A DNA stretch of 64,000 bases from Caballeronia sordidicola (GTDB lineage: Bacteria; Pseudomonadota; Gammaproteobacteria; Burkholderiales; Burkholderiaceae). The stretch's first letter is position 1. Each line of letters begins with the position of its first letter. A model generated the notes under the pieces. It made no database searches. It had not been told where the DNA came from and saw only the letters and a list, made by a program, of their open reading frames with translations. The stretch lies in assembly GCF_002220365.1 (NCBI RefSeq), contig NZ_MTHB01000278.1:186001-250000 (forward strand), read 5' to 3'. Both the position numbers and the translations under genes were made by a program. Below, one piece after another: positions 54,251-63,055 of this stretch.

Positions 54251-55657
54251 TCAACCGGACACGGACAGATCCTCGCTCGCCGCATGCAGCGCCTGCCTCG
54301 TAATGCCAATAATTTCGTCGATATCCGCTCGCGTGGCGACCAGAGGCGGCGCAAATCCGACAATGTCGCTAATGCCAAGCGGGCGAACGATCAGGCCACG
54401 CGCAAGCGCTGCCTGCGCGACCCGGTTGCTGACCTTGAGAGAAGGCGAAAACGGCGTGCGTTCGGTCTTGTCGGCCATTAGCTCAAGAGCCGCCAGCATC
54501 CCCTCCCCTCGTACATTACCGACGAGCGGGTGATCATCGAATGCGGCGTGCAGACTTTGCTGCATATAAGCGCCGACGTCGGAGGCGTTGCGCGTCAGTT
54601 GCTCACGTTCGAGGATGTCGAGGTTCGTCAACGCCGCGGCCGCGCACACCGGATGACCCGAGTAAGTCCAGCCGTGGCTCATTGCGCCTTGCTCCCGCGA
54701 GCCGCGTTCAATCACGTCCCATACCCGCTCGCCGACAATCACGCCGGACAACGGCAAATACCCGCTCGTGAGTCCCTTCGCGACCGAGATCAGATCCGGT
54801 TCGATACCGTAATGCTCGGAACCGTTGCGCGAACCAAGGCGCCCGAAACCGCAGACGACTTCATCGGCGACGAACAAGATGTCGTGCCGCTTCAGCACGG
54901 CCTGGATAGCTGGCCAATAGCCGGTCGGCGGCGGCAAGATGCCGCCAGAGCCCATGACCGGTTCGCCAAAGAATGCCGCGATCGTGTCCGCCCCTTCGCT
55001 TTCTATCAACCGTTCAAGCTGTTCGACGCAACTCGCCACGAACGCGCTTTCACTTTCACCCGGCCGGGCATCGCGGTAGAAGTCAGGACACGCCGTATGC
55101 AGCACTTGCGGCATGGGCAAGTCGAAGGCAGCGTGAAACTTCGCTTGTCCCGTGAGGCTGCCGGTCGCAATGCCCGAACCGTGATAGCTGCGATGCCTCG
55201 CGATGATCTTCTTCTTGCGCGGACGCCCCCGCACATTGTTGTAGTACCAGACCAGCTTGATCTGTGTCTCGTTGGCGTCCGAGCCGGACATGCCATAGAA
55301 CACCTTCTTCATTCCCGGCGGTGACCAGTCATGGATCAACCGTTGCGACAGTTCGACCGCGGGGTCGTTCGAGAAGCCTGCATACGTGTGATAGAACGAC
55401 AGCTTGCGGCTCTGGGTTGCTATCACCTCGGCCATCTCCTCGCGTCCATAACCAATGTTCACGCAATACAGCCCGGCGAACGCATCAATATAGGAACGGC
55501 CCGCGTGATCCTCTATTCGTATTCCTGACGCACGCCTGATCAGGCGCCCTTCCAGTTCGCCGGATGCATGATCGGACGCATGCGTGCCGGGATGCATGAA
55601 GTGGCGCCGGTCTGTTGCAAGGATCGCATCGCTTAGCGAGGCAGAGGTCGAGTTCAT
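54251..55657 (-). CDS. Class III (omega) aminotransferase, PLP-dependent
   Basis: A 468-aa aminotransferase of the omega-amino acid/pyruvate group. The PLP Lys294 is in LISVAKGLTSGYLPLSG; Asp265 in FVADEVVCGFGR contacts the PLP nitrogen; SGSDANETQIKLVWYYNN is typical of the group. It would transfer an omega or terminal amino group to pyruvate or a similar acceptor. Its ATG at 55657 overlaps the aldo-keto reductase stop (ATGA), so the two are translated together; the longer frame to 56047 is not supported. A role in amine breakdown beside the FAD oxidases is likely. Confidence 0.9.
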   Translation of the reverse strand: MNSTSASLSDAILATDRRHFMHPGTHASDHASGELEGRLIRRASGIRIEDHAGRSYIDAFAGLYCVNIGYGREEMAEVIATQSRKLSFYHTYAGFSNDPAVELSQRLIHDWSPPGMKKVFYGMSGSDANETQIKLVWYYNNVRGRPRKKKIIARHRSYHGSGIATGSLTGQAKFHAAFDLPMPQVLHTACPDFYRDARPGESESAFVASCVEQLERLIESEGADTIAAFFGEPVMGSGGILPPPTGYWPAIQAVLKRHDILFVADEVVCGFGRLGSRNGSEHYGIEPDLISVAKGLTSGYLPLSGVIVGERVWDVIERGSREQGAMSHGWTYSGHPVCAAAALTNLDILEREQLTRNASDVGAYMQQSLHAAFDDHPLVGNVRGEGMLAALELMADKTERTPFSPSLKVSNRVAQAALARGLIVRPLGISDIVGFAPPLVATRADIDEIIGITRQALHAASEDLSVSG

Positions 55658-56547
55658 GGCTGCGCTGCGAGTGAGGGGTTGTACAAAGTGTCCGAGGTGT
55701 CCCACTCGGGATGCCACGCAGGTTTGCTCACGCGGCCATCGGCACGAGTGAGCGCGCCGATGCGCGCCATCGACGCGGTATCGAGTTCGAAATCGAATAC
55801 CGCGAGGTTTTCGCCTATACGCTCGGGATTCGACGACTTCGGAATTGCCGCGACCCCGGGCTGCTGGATCAGCCAGCGCAAGATGATCTGCGCGGGTTGC
55901 CTGTGATGCTGAAGAGCAATGTCCGCGATCACCGGATCCGCAAGCAGCTTGCCGCTGCCAAGCGGCGAGTGGGAGACCAGGGCCATGCCATGCCGCGCAC
56001 AGGCCGCGAGCAGCCTGGTCTGGTCGAGATACGGATGGTATTCGCACTGGTTCGCGACCAGCGGCGACGGCGAGAGCGCCACTGCGCGATCAAGCAGCGC
56101 CACCGGAAAATTCGATACGCCGATATGACGCGTCAGGCCGCGGCGTTGCGCGTCGTTGAGTGCACCGATCGTCTCTTCCAACGGCACCTCGGGGTTGGGC
56201 CAGTGCACGAGCAGCAGGTCAACGTGATCGAGCCCTAACCGCGCGACGCTCGCTTCTGCCGCGCGGCGGAAGTCGGCAGCGCGCAACTCGGTATGCCAGA
56301 CTTTGGTGGTGACGAACACGTCGTTGCGCGGCACGCCGCAGGCGGCGAGTGCCTGGCCCACTGCCTGCTCGTTTTCGTAGCGGGCGGCGGTGTCGATATG
56401 ACGATACCCGGCGTCGAGAGCCGCGCGCACCGCACGGACGCCTTCATCATGGGTGGATTGCCATGTGCCCAGACCCAACCGGGGAATCAGCGCGCCGTTA
56501 GCCGCTACTACCGGCAAAGGCGCAGGCGTATGAAGAGAAAATGTCAT
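55654..56547 (-). CDS. Aldo-keto reductase
   Basis: A 297-aa NADPH-dependent reductase of the aldo-keto reductase superfamily. The catalytic tetrad is visible: Asp52 and Tyr57 (HIDTAARYENE), Lys82 (VTTKVW) and His115 (LLVHWPNPE). The cofactor-binding end IPKSSNPERIGENLAVFDFE is intact. It would reduce an aldehyde or ketone, perhaps the semialdehyde left by the adjoining aminotransferase or by the FAD oxidases. It is the first gene of its transcript, directly under the second copy of the IclR-type promoter. Confidence 0.88.
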   Translation of the reverse strand: MTFSLHTPAPLPVVAANGALIPRLGLGTWQSTHDEGVRAVRAALDAGYRHIDTAARYENEQAVGQALAACGVPRNDVFVTTKVWHTELRAADFRRAAEASVARLGLDHVDLLLVHWPNPEVPLEETIGALNDAQRRGLTRHIGVSNFPVALLDRAVALSPSPLVANQCEYHPYLDQTRLLAACARHGMALVSHSPLGSGKLLADPVIADIALQHHRQPAQIILRWLIQQPGVAAIPKSSNPERIGENLAVFDFELDTASMARIGALTRADGRVSKPAWHPEWDTSDTLYNPSLAAQP

Positions 56548-56583
56548 CGCGAGAGTGTCTTCGGGATTCCGAGATTTTTATTT

Positions 56584-56654
56584 CCGTGCCATAATACGGC
56601 ACGGTGTTCCATATTTAACAAGCGCAAAGTAACACGCGCTTTTTTGCGTTGCAA
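56584..56654 (-). promoter_or_regulatory. Second copy of the IclR-type promoter/operator
   Basis: On the minus strand, -35 TTGCAA (56654-56649) and -10 TACTTT (56631-56626) are 17 bp apart, followed by the palindrome CCGTGCC (56584-56590) / GGCACGG (56598-56604). Arms, spacing, the adjoining GTTCCATA and the CAAAGTA(A/T)CACGC segment match the copy at 54019-54092. It lies between the aldo-keto reductase and the divergent IclR gene. Confidence 0.8.
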
Positions 56655-56719
56655 GCGAACGAAGCGGGCACAAGGATGAACGCGCGCTTTCCTGCGGCGG
56701 CAAATCACGGGAGAAGTGC

Positions 56720-57451
56720 ATGAACAGTTTGTTGAAGAGCCTGGAGATACTGGAAGCGGTATCGCAGAACCAGCCGGTCAGCGTGGGCGTGCTGGCGCGT
56801 TTGCTGGACATGCCGAAATCCAGCGTTCAGCGCGTGTTGATGACCTTTCTCGAAGCCGGCTGGTTGCGCCAGACCGGCGGCGACCTGACGCGCTGGGAAG
56901 TGGGTGCGCGGATCCTCGGCGTGCGCCCTGCCGCGCTTCGCGGCGGCGCGCTATATGCCGCCGCGCGCGAGCCGATGCGCGAACTACGGGAGTTGACCAA
57001 CGAGACCGTTCATCTGTCGATCCCGGACGGCACCAAGTCGATGGTGCTCATCGACCGTGCGGATTGCACGCAGACGGTGCGCACCTTCAGTCCTATCGGC
57101 GACCTCAGCCCGTTTCATGCGACGGCAACGGGCCTTGCCGTGCTCGCGTACATGAGCGAGGCCGAAGTGGAAGAAATCCTGGGCCGCGACCTGCCGAAAT
57201 TCAGCGACAACACGCCGTGCGACCCGGCTGAGATACGGCTTGAACTCGAACGCATCCGTAAGCGCGGATATTCGATCAACCTGTCGCAGTATCGACGCGC
57301 GGTGTGCGCTATTGGTGCGGCTATCACCGATTCGGACGGCGGCCCGGTCGGCAGCATCTGCATCTCCATGCCCGAATCCCGCTACGAACCCAAGCGCCTG
57401 AAGGAATGGGGACAAGCCGTTGCAAAGGCAGCGGCGGCTATCAGCGTTTAG
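56720..57451 (+). CDS. IclR-family transcription regulator
   Basis: A 243-aa IclR regulator. The N-terminal winged helix (SVGVLARLLDMPKSSVQRVL) is followed by the GAF-like effector domain (for example FHATATGLAVLAYMSEAEVE and the closing SMPESRYEPKRLKEWG). GGGAGAA precedes the ATG. It is divergent from the aldo-keto reductase gene, with a strong palindrome between them that is repeated upstream of the hyu unit, so it probably controls both units and itself. The effector is unknown but should be an intermediate of that pathway. Confidence 0.92.
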   Translation: MNSLLKSLEILEAVSQNQPVSVGVLARLLDMPKSSVQRVLMTFLEAGWLRQTGGDLTRWEVGARILGVRPAALRGGALYAAAREPMRELRELTNETVHLSIPDGTKSMVLIDRADCTQTVRTFSPIGDLSPFHATATGLAVLAYMSEAEVEEILGRDLPKFSDNTPCDPAEIRLELERIRKRGYSINLSQYRRAVCAIGAAITDSDGGPVGSICISMPESRYEPKRLKEWGQAVAKAAAAISV

Positions 57452-57561
57452 GGCCGCTATCGACGAGGCGCGACGCGTAAGCCACATCAGTGACAACATT
57501 CAGGCGTACGCTGTCACCACGCTCATGCAGTTGCCTGAACCTACTGTCAAAGGATCCCATC

Positions 57562-58236
57562 ATGCGAATCGAAACGTCATTCCTGTTCGACCTCGACGGA
57601 ACGCTGGTCGACAGCGTGTACCAGCATGTTCTGGCATGGAAAGAAGCGCTCGATGCAGAGGGTATCGAGCTGTCGGTATGGCGCATTCATCGCAAGATCG
57701 GCATGAGCGGGGGTCTCTTCACGAACCAGTTGCTGCGCGAAACACACGGGGAGATCAGTCCGGAACGCGTGGAGCGGTTGCGCCGCACTCATGCGCACGC
57801 TTATCAGCGGCTGCGTGCACAGGTTTGCCCGCTGCCCGGCGCACGCGAGTTGCTCGCCGCGCTCACCGAAGCAGGCACCCGCTGGGCTATTGCCACCAGC
57901 GGCCGGATGGAAACGGCAGCTGTGAATCTGGAAGCGCTCGGGGTCGACCCGGCGAAGACCGTGGTGGTCACGCGCGACGACGTGAAGTATGCCAAGCCTG
58001 ACCCTGACCTCTTCATTGCAGCGGCATCGCGTCTGGGCGTGTCGATCGAGCATACCGTCGTGGTGGGCGACAGCATCTGGGACATGCTCGCCGCGCGGCG
58101 CTGCCGCTCGCTGGGCGTAGGGCTGCTGTCGGGTGGGTACGGAATGGATGAATTGGAACGGGCAGGCGCACTGCGCGTGTACGAAGATCCGGCTGACTTG
58201 CTCTTCCATCTCGATGAAGTTGCAGCAAGACCTTAG
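57562..58236 (+). CDS. HAD-superfamily phosphatase (phosphoglycolate-phosphatase/beta-PGM-like)
   Basis: A 224-aa haloacid dehalogenase-type hydrolase. Motif I is FDLDGTLVDS (Asp10, Asp12), motif II the Ser/Thr in AIATSGR, motif III Lys in KYAKPDPDLF, and motif IV VVGDSIWDML; the cap is of the four-helix type. It would remove phosphate from a small metabolite. The ATG at 57562 has AAGGA upstream; a longer frame to 57490 is not supported. It lies 110 bases after the IclR gene on the same strand. Its stop codon falls inside a 7-bp tandem repeat. Confidence 0.85.
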   Translation: MRIETSFLFDLDGTLVDSVYQHVLAWKEALDAEGIELSVWRIHRKIGMSGGLFTNQLLRETHGEISPERVERLRRTHAHAYQRLRAQVCPLPGARELLAALTEAGTRWAIATSGRMETAAVNLEALGVDPAKTVVVTRDDVKYAKPDPDLFIAAASRLGVSIEHTVVVGDSIWDMLAARRCRSLGVGLLSGGYGMDELERAGALRVYEDPADLLFHLDEVAARP

Positions 58237-58255
58237 GCCTTAGGCTTTAGGCCTT
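58231..58255. repeat. 7-bp tandem repeat spanning the HAD stop codon
   Basis: CCTTAGG (58231-58237), CCTTAGG (58238-58244), CTTTAGG (58245-58251) and a partial CCTT. Each unit contains TAG; the stop codon used is in the first. Slippage here would still end translation within a few codons. Confidence 0.8.
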
Positions 58256-58336
58256 GCAGACGAATCACTTTAGCGGCCGTCGCGGCTGTGCTAGATTGCA
58301 GTCCAAAGACCTGCAACCCGCGACCAAAAAATTAAA

Positions 58337-59914
58337 ATGAAAGCGTTGGCCAATAAAATAGACAGCTTCGTACTGTTTGGATTCACCGGGGTACTTCTTC
58401 TACTGCTCGCATCGTGCGCACCGGTCAGGCCGGACAACCCTCATGCGGACAACCAACCCGATCCATCGGCATTTGCCGACGCGCTCAGTCCACCAGGTGG
58501 CGTGCCCTGTCGCCTGGGGCGCCCGAAATACACGGCACTGCAACGGCAAATGGGCGTACGCGGCAGTGTCCGGATCACATACGTGGTCAATACGGCGGGT
58601 CGAATCGACCTTGTCATTGTCGACAAGAGCAGCGGCAACCAGGAACTCGACAGCGCGGCCCGCGAAGCGATTGCGAAGGGCACGTGTGCCCCTTATGTCG
58701 TCGATGGCGTAGCGCACCGGGTCGTGCAGCACACGACCTTCAACTTCGAGCCCGCGGTTCATGCTTTGCCACCGGGCCGGAGTGACGCTGCGGCAGCTAT
58801 CAATCCATCATCGGCCGCGGCGGCGCTTTACCGGTCCCAACAGGCGAGCGTCATCCCGGTTATGCCGGCACAGGCGGTACCGTCTGTATCGACGGCCAGC
58901 CCGCCGCTTCCCGCTTCATCAACGGGAAGCTTGTCGCTGGTCGAAGCAATCCAGGCCGCCAGCCTGCAAAAGCTCGGCATTGCTCCCGACTCGCCCAAGG
59001 CTGCCACGATCAAGCGTTGGAGCGAGCGCATGCGCACGGATCCCGACGTCAGCCGCTTCCTTGGGAACGGGCCGAACCATGCCAGTCTGCTTGCGCTCAG
59101 CCCTCTGTTGCGCACGGAATTCTTCACCGAAGGCATGCTGCGGCTCTCGCCCGAGGAACGCAGCAAGCTGGCCGAACTCGCATCGAAGGCATTCGACAAC
59201 GCGCCGCCCGATTGCGGCGGTATCAAGAGCGTGCCGCTGGTGATGTCTCGCTACATGTCGATCGCGACCATGTCCGATGCCGATGTCGACGCGTACTTTG
59301 GGGTCACGTTCGCGATGCTAAAACAATCGGCATTGCAAACCCCGCTCGCTCAAGTGACTCAAGAACAGCGTGCGCAGGGGCAGTTGGCGCTCGTGCACTC
59401 CTTGCAGGACCTGTTGAAGAACGACGCCCAGGGCACACGCGATGTCGCCGCAGCGGTGGTCGATCCGACAGGCGTCACCGCCGAAGTCTGGTGCCGCAAC
59501 GCTCGCGTCTATAACCGTGCACTGCTCGCAATGCCGCAGCCCCTTCGCGACTGGTCGATTGTTGCTGCCAGCATCGATGCGAAGACACGCTTGGCGTCGA
59601 TGGCGCAGCCGTTCATGCCAGGCGCCGGCTCGCCCGGCGCGGCGCCTGGGGGCGACTATGCGACCCAGGTTCAACGACGCATACGACCCAACATTGTGTG
59701 GGCAGGTCCGACACTTGATCTGGAGACGGTCATCAGCGTGCGATGCGCGCCGACCGGGACCTTGCTCTCCGCGGCCATTTCCCGTAGCAGCGGTAACGCA
59801 ACCTGGGATATGGCGGCTTTGCGGGCAATCCAGCGGTCTGATCCGATGCCGCTCGATACCGACGGGCGCGCGCCACCCGCGTTCTCTATCACTTTGCGGC
59901 CGGCGGGCGGTTAG
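58337..59914 (+). CDS. Lipoprotein with TonB-C-like domains at both ends
   Basis: A 525-aa envelope protein. A lipoprotein signal (LLLLLASC, Cys27) is followed at about residues 57-137 by a TonB C-terminal-like domain (GVRGSVRITYVVNTAGRIDL, then SGNQELDSAAREAI). A middle region of roughly 240 residues is helical and unrecognised. The last 80 residues form a second domain of the TonB/TolA type (YATQVQRRIRPNIVWAG, then SRSSGNATWDMAALRAI). Ordinary TonB proteins have one such domain behind a membrane helix and Pro-rich linker, which are absent here. Function unknown; an envelope adaptor is plausible. Confidence 0.7.
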   Translation: MKALANKIDSFVLFGFTGVLLLLLASCAPVRPDNPHADNQPDPSAFADALSPPGGVPCRLGRPKYTALQRQMGVRGSVRITYVVNTAGRIDLVIVDKSSGNQELDSAAREAIAKGTCAPYVVDGVAHRVVQHTTFNFEPAVHALPPGRSDAAAAINPSSAAAALYRSQQASVIPVMPAQAVPSVSTASPPLPASSTGSLSLVEAIQAASLQKLGIAPDSPKAATIKRWSERMRTDPDVSRFLGNGPNHASLLALSPLLRTEFFTEGMLRLSPEERSKLAELASKAFDNAPPDCGGIKSVPLVMSRYMSIATMSDADVDAYFGVTFAMLKQSALQTPLAQVTQEQRAQGQLALVHSLQDLLKNDAQGTRDVAAAVVDPTGVTAEVWCRNARVYNRALLAMPQPLRDWSIVAASIDAKTRLASMAQPFMPGAGSPGAAPGGDYATQVQRRIRPNIVWAGPTLDLETVISVRCAPTGTLLSAAISRSSGNATWDMAALRAIQRSDPMPLDTDGRAPPAFSITLRPAGG

Positions 59915-59924
59915 TCCTGGCGGC

Positions 59925-59960
59925 GATGAACGACTGTCGTTTTGATGCCGGTCGTTCATC
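59925..59960 (+). terminator. Hairpin after the TonB-C-like gene
   Basis: Perfect 10-bp arms GATGAACGAC (59925-59934) and GTCGTTCATC (59951-59960), 11 bases after the stop codon. The loop is 16 bases and the following TTCT is short, so it may act as a weak terminator or an mRNA 3' stabiliser. Confidence 0.5.
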
Positions 59961-60174
59961 TTCTGCGCTACGTCATGAGCTTTTTCACTAGGTCAGGAGA
60001 TCTGCACCGGCAATACGTCGCTGACGTCTCGTCATTCGTCGAACCGTCCTAAATAAAACTTCATGAATACGCCGCCTTCGGGATAGGGCTGAGTCATTAA
60101 TCTGCATGAACCGGACAACAACGACGGTTCGTCGCAGGTCCGGTACTCGCCAACCCTCGTTCCAGGAGAACACC

Positions 60175-60420
60175 ATGAAGACCTCAATGATCGCACTCGC
60201 CTTCGCAGGATTGTTGGCCACCGGCTCCGCATTCGCGGCACAGAGCGCCCCGTCGACGCAGACAGGCCAGACGGCAATCCAGGCCGCCGGCCAATGGGTT
60301 GCGCCGTATGGACAGGCAGTCGCACCGAAGACACGTGCACAGGTCTATCAAGAACTCGTCCACGCGCAGAAGGATGGCCAGCTTGCGTATCTGGACGCCA
60401 CGCTTTATTCGCATGGCTAA
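60175..60420 (+). CDS. DUF4148 small exported protein
   Basis: An 81-aa protein of the DUF4148 family, which is abundant in Burkholderia and relatives. It has a signal peptide cleaved after about residue 22 (GLLATGSAFA) and the family C-terminus KTRAQVYQELVHAQKDGQLA. AGGAG precedes the ATG at 60175. Its function is unknown; members are small periplasmic or secreted proteins. It stands alone between hairpins. Confidence 0.88.
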   Translation: MKTSMIALAFAGLLATGSAFAAQSAPSTQTGQTAIQAAGQWVAPYGQAVAPKTRAQVYQELVHAQKDGQLAYLDATLYSHG

Positions 60421-60521
60421 GCATAAAAGTACGGCTCTCGCGCGTGAAGACCCGTGCCAGCCTCCCCGAACCGGGACGACCGGACGGTCGTTGCAGTGAA
60501 GGTAAGGGTGCCGACATGGAG

Positions 60522-60554
60522 ATGTCCGCACGTGCGACTTCCACGCGCGGACAT
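60522..60554. terminator. Hairpin between convergent genes
   Basis: ATGTCCGCACGTG (60522-60534) pairs with CACGCGCGGACAT (60542-60554) with one mismatch over 13 bp and a seven-base loop. It lies between the convergent DUF4148 and chemoreceptor genes and could end both transcripts, although no T-run is present on either side. Confidence 0.45.
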
Positions 60555-60605
60555 GGGAAAAACCTGATCGCAGTGGTAGAGCGCGCAGTAAAGCGTTATC
60601 GCCAA

Positions 60606-62009
60606 TCAGACGCTATAAGCGAGTCGCAATCCGCCCCAATGACGGCCTGCGACCATGATCGGCGCGGACACATCTTTCATCAGCGCATATTCCCCGGCGC
60701 CCATATCGCGTCGATAGGTCTGCAACAAGAACGGCTTGGTGTGCGACCCCGAAGCCAGGCCGGTGCGGTCATTGAAGATGCGCCGGTTACGCGAATGGGC
60801 GGCGTTCCAGGCAGGATCGGACCCTTGAGATTGCGAAAACTTCTTGTTGTGCGTGGGCAAGTAGCCCTTGGTATCGACAGCTGCACAGAACACCACGCGT
60901 TTATCCAGCGCCAGCAAGGGTTCCTGGATCTCCGGCAGGATGCGATCGGCAATCTGGATATAGCGGGTCGTGAACTGCTCGGGATTGGTACCGGCAATCG
61001 GGTTATATGCATGATCGAAAAGGTCCGCAGCCGAGATCTCGCCGCGCGAAATGGCATGCTCGAAAGCCCGGCCGATCTTCTGCGCGGCATTCATGACTGC
61101 ATCTATAAACCGCGTGTCGGGTGTCTCTATCCCCGCTTCCGCCGTCAGCTCGATCAAGGTTTCGGACACGCCCAACAGCTTGCTCAACTGATCGCGCGCC
61201 TTCGTGAAGCTGCCGCTTGACTGCTCGACGCCTCCGACCATCTCGGAGACCTGAGACGCAAGCCCGCTGCATTGCTGATCGATCGCTTCGGTTTGCGAAG
61301 CAATTTGCTCTGCTTCAACACTCAACTCGGTGATCGCTTTCCCCGTCGCCGACACAACCTCGCCGATCGCATGCGTGCCCTCTTTGACTCGCTGTGCGCG
61401 TATCGCGCTGGCGGAACCTTCGGCCATCAGCAGGTCGGCCTGCCCCGACAGCCTGGTAAGTGTTGTCCCGATCTCCGACGTGGCCTGCGCGGTCTTGGCG
61501 GACAACGCCTTCACTTCAGCGGCGACCACGGCAAAGCTCTTGCCGAACTCGCCCGCGCGGGCCGCTTCTATTGCGGCGTTCAAGGCCAGTAGATTAGTCT
61601 GGCGCGCGATGATCGAAATTTCTTCGGAGATCTTGCTGACGTCGCTCAATGACGCTCGCAAGGTCTCGATCTCAGCCGCCATCACCGAGACGCTGTCCAC
61701 CAGACTATGGATGTCTGCCAGTGACACCCTGACCGTCTCCTGGGACTGGCCGACGTCGGACGCGGCCTGATCTGCCACGATGCGCATCTGACGCGCCGCC
61801 GCGGCAATCCGCTGGTTGCCCTCCATGGTCGACATGGCGGAACGCTGCAAGCCGTGGCACAAATCCGCCTGACGCGCAGCGCGGGCCGCCACTTCCTCGA
61901 CGTGCCCCGATACATCGCAAATCTCAATGCCCAGCTTGCCCGCATGTTCGGCGATCTTGCCGACCGCCGCCAGCGTGCGCCCACGTTGCCCGAATCCGAA
62001 ACCCGTCAT
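60606..62009 (-). CDS. Soluble methyl-accepting chemotaxis protein with C-terminal sensor
   Basis: A 467-aa cytoplasmic chemoreceptor without membrane segments. The signalling tip ISIIARQTNLLALNAAIEAA and RAGEFGKSFAVVAAEVKAL occupies about residues 131-170, flanked by long coiled coils. The sensor lies at the C-terminus (about 300-467): DTRFIDAVMNAAQKIGRAFE, RRIFNDRTGLASG, GEYALMKDVSAPIMV and GRHWGGLRLAY, the last resembling Cache/PAS-type redox or ligand domains at the end of certain soluble receptors. Classical receptors have the reverse order. It would relay a cytoplasmic signal to CheA/CheW. No che genes adjoin it. Confidence 0.85.
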   Translation of the reverse strand: MTGFGFGQRGRTLAAVGKIAEHAGKLGIEICDVSGHVEEVAARAARQADLCHGLQRSAMSTMEGNQRIAAAARQMRIVADQAASDVGQSQETVRVSLADIHSLVDSVSVMAAEIETLRASLSDVSKISEEISIIARQTNLLALNAAIEAARAGEFGKSFAVVAAEVKALSAKTAQATSEIGTTLTRLSGQADLLMAEGSASAIRAQRVKEGTHAIGEVVSATGKAITELSVEAEQIASQTEAIDQQCSGLASQVSEMVGGVEQSSGSFTKARDQLSKLLGVSETLIELTAEAGIETPDTRFIDAVMNAAQKIGRAFEHAISRGEISAADLFDHAYNPIAGTNPEQFTTRYIQIADRILPEIQEPLLALDKRVVFCAAVDTKGYLPTHNKKFSQSQGSDPAWNAAHSRNRRIFNDRTGLASGSHTKPFLLQTYRRDMGAGEYALMKDVSAPIMVAGRHWGGLRLAYSV

Positions 62010-62216
62010 CCCTTGCCCCCGGTGTTTTAATTTGCGTGGAATTCACCGGTTGCATCTCGACATGCCGGGTCATCGAATTCCGCGTGACGTCGTCCCGTAT
62101 AACGTCCGATTGCAGGAAAAACTAAAGGGGGTGCAAGGCGACTGACGCGATACATCGGGTTTGCCCGGAGTAAGGGCGACGGCTCGGCTCGCCCGGCCTC
62201 GTGCAGCCCGCCCGCT

Positions 62217-62879
62217 TCAATCGCGGTCGACAGGCGCTCCCAACGGAAAAAACGGCCGAAACGGCCGCGCCTCGTCAACCGCGCGCGCGAACGACGGACG
62301 TGCCAGCAGTCGCTTCCGGTACGCAATCACGTGTGGGAACGACGCGTCAATGCGATGCGTCCAGTCCGCATAAAACAGGAACGGCGCAGCGCCGCAATCG
62401 GCCAGGCTGAAGTGGTCGCCCACGGCCCACTTGCGCTCGGCCATGACGCCGTCGAGCCAGCCGTAAGCGGTCTCGAGCATCGCGCGGGCGTCGGCCACGC
62501 CTCGCGGGTCCCGTTCCGTTTGCGGCCGCAAGCTGTCGCCCACGATCTTCTGCTGTGGAGTGGAGATGTAGTTGTCGAAGAAACGATCCATGCTGCGCAC
62601 TTCCATTGCGCTGCGGGGATCGTCAGGCAGCAGCGGCACGGGGCCCGGATGATATAGCCCCAGATGCTCGATGATAATGCTCGCCTCGACCACGGTGCGC
62701 CCGGCATCCACGAGCACGGGAAAGCGCTTCATAGGCCAGAGCGCTGTCAGTTCCTCCATCACTTGCGGGTTTTCATGCGACAGCGCGCGCCATTCGAACG
62801 GCGTGCCATTCTCGTACAGCGCGACCAGAACCTTCTGGCAGTAGGACGAGAACGGATGAGCGTAGAGCTTTAATGTCAT
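62217..62879 (-). CDS. Glutathione S-transferase family protein
   Basis: A 220-aa GST. The N-terminal thioredoxin-like domain has LKLYAHPFSSYCQKVLVALY, with Ser/Cys in the position of the catalytic residue, and the glutathione gamma-glutamyl-binding VVEASIIIEHL. The C-terminal helical domain holds the N-capping box SLADCGAAPFLFYAD. The ATG at 62879 has GAGGTGA upstream; a longer frame to 62945 is not supported. It would conjugate or isomerise an electrophile with glutathione; the substrate is unknown. Confidence 0.9.
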   Translation of the reverse strand: MTLKLYAHPFSSYCQKVLVALYENGTPFEWRALSHENPQVMEELTALWPMKRFPVLVDAGRTVVEASIIIEHLGLYHPGPVPLLPDDPRSAMEVRSMDRFFDNYISTPQQKIVGDSLRPQTERDPRGVADARAMLETAYGWLDGVMAERKWAVGDHFSLADCGAAPFLFYADWTHRIDASFPHVIAYRKRLLARPSFARAVDEARPFRPFFPLGAPVDRD

Positions 62880-63055
62880 TGGATCACCTCGGGTTGAGAA
62901 AGGCTGGTTTCTCTGACGACGAACGAGGCTGCCGAAAATCGACATCCGCTTTGACGCATTTTAAAATCTCTGCTGTCGCAAGCGGTTTTCTTTACAAAAC
63001 TATTTTGGAAGCAGGGCATGGTGCGAAGCAAACGAGCGCACTGCAAGGGTTCGCT

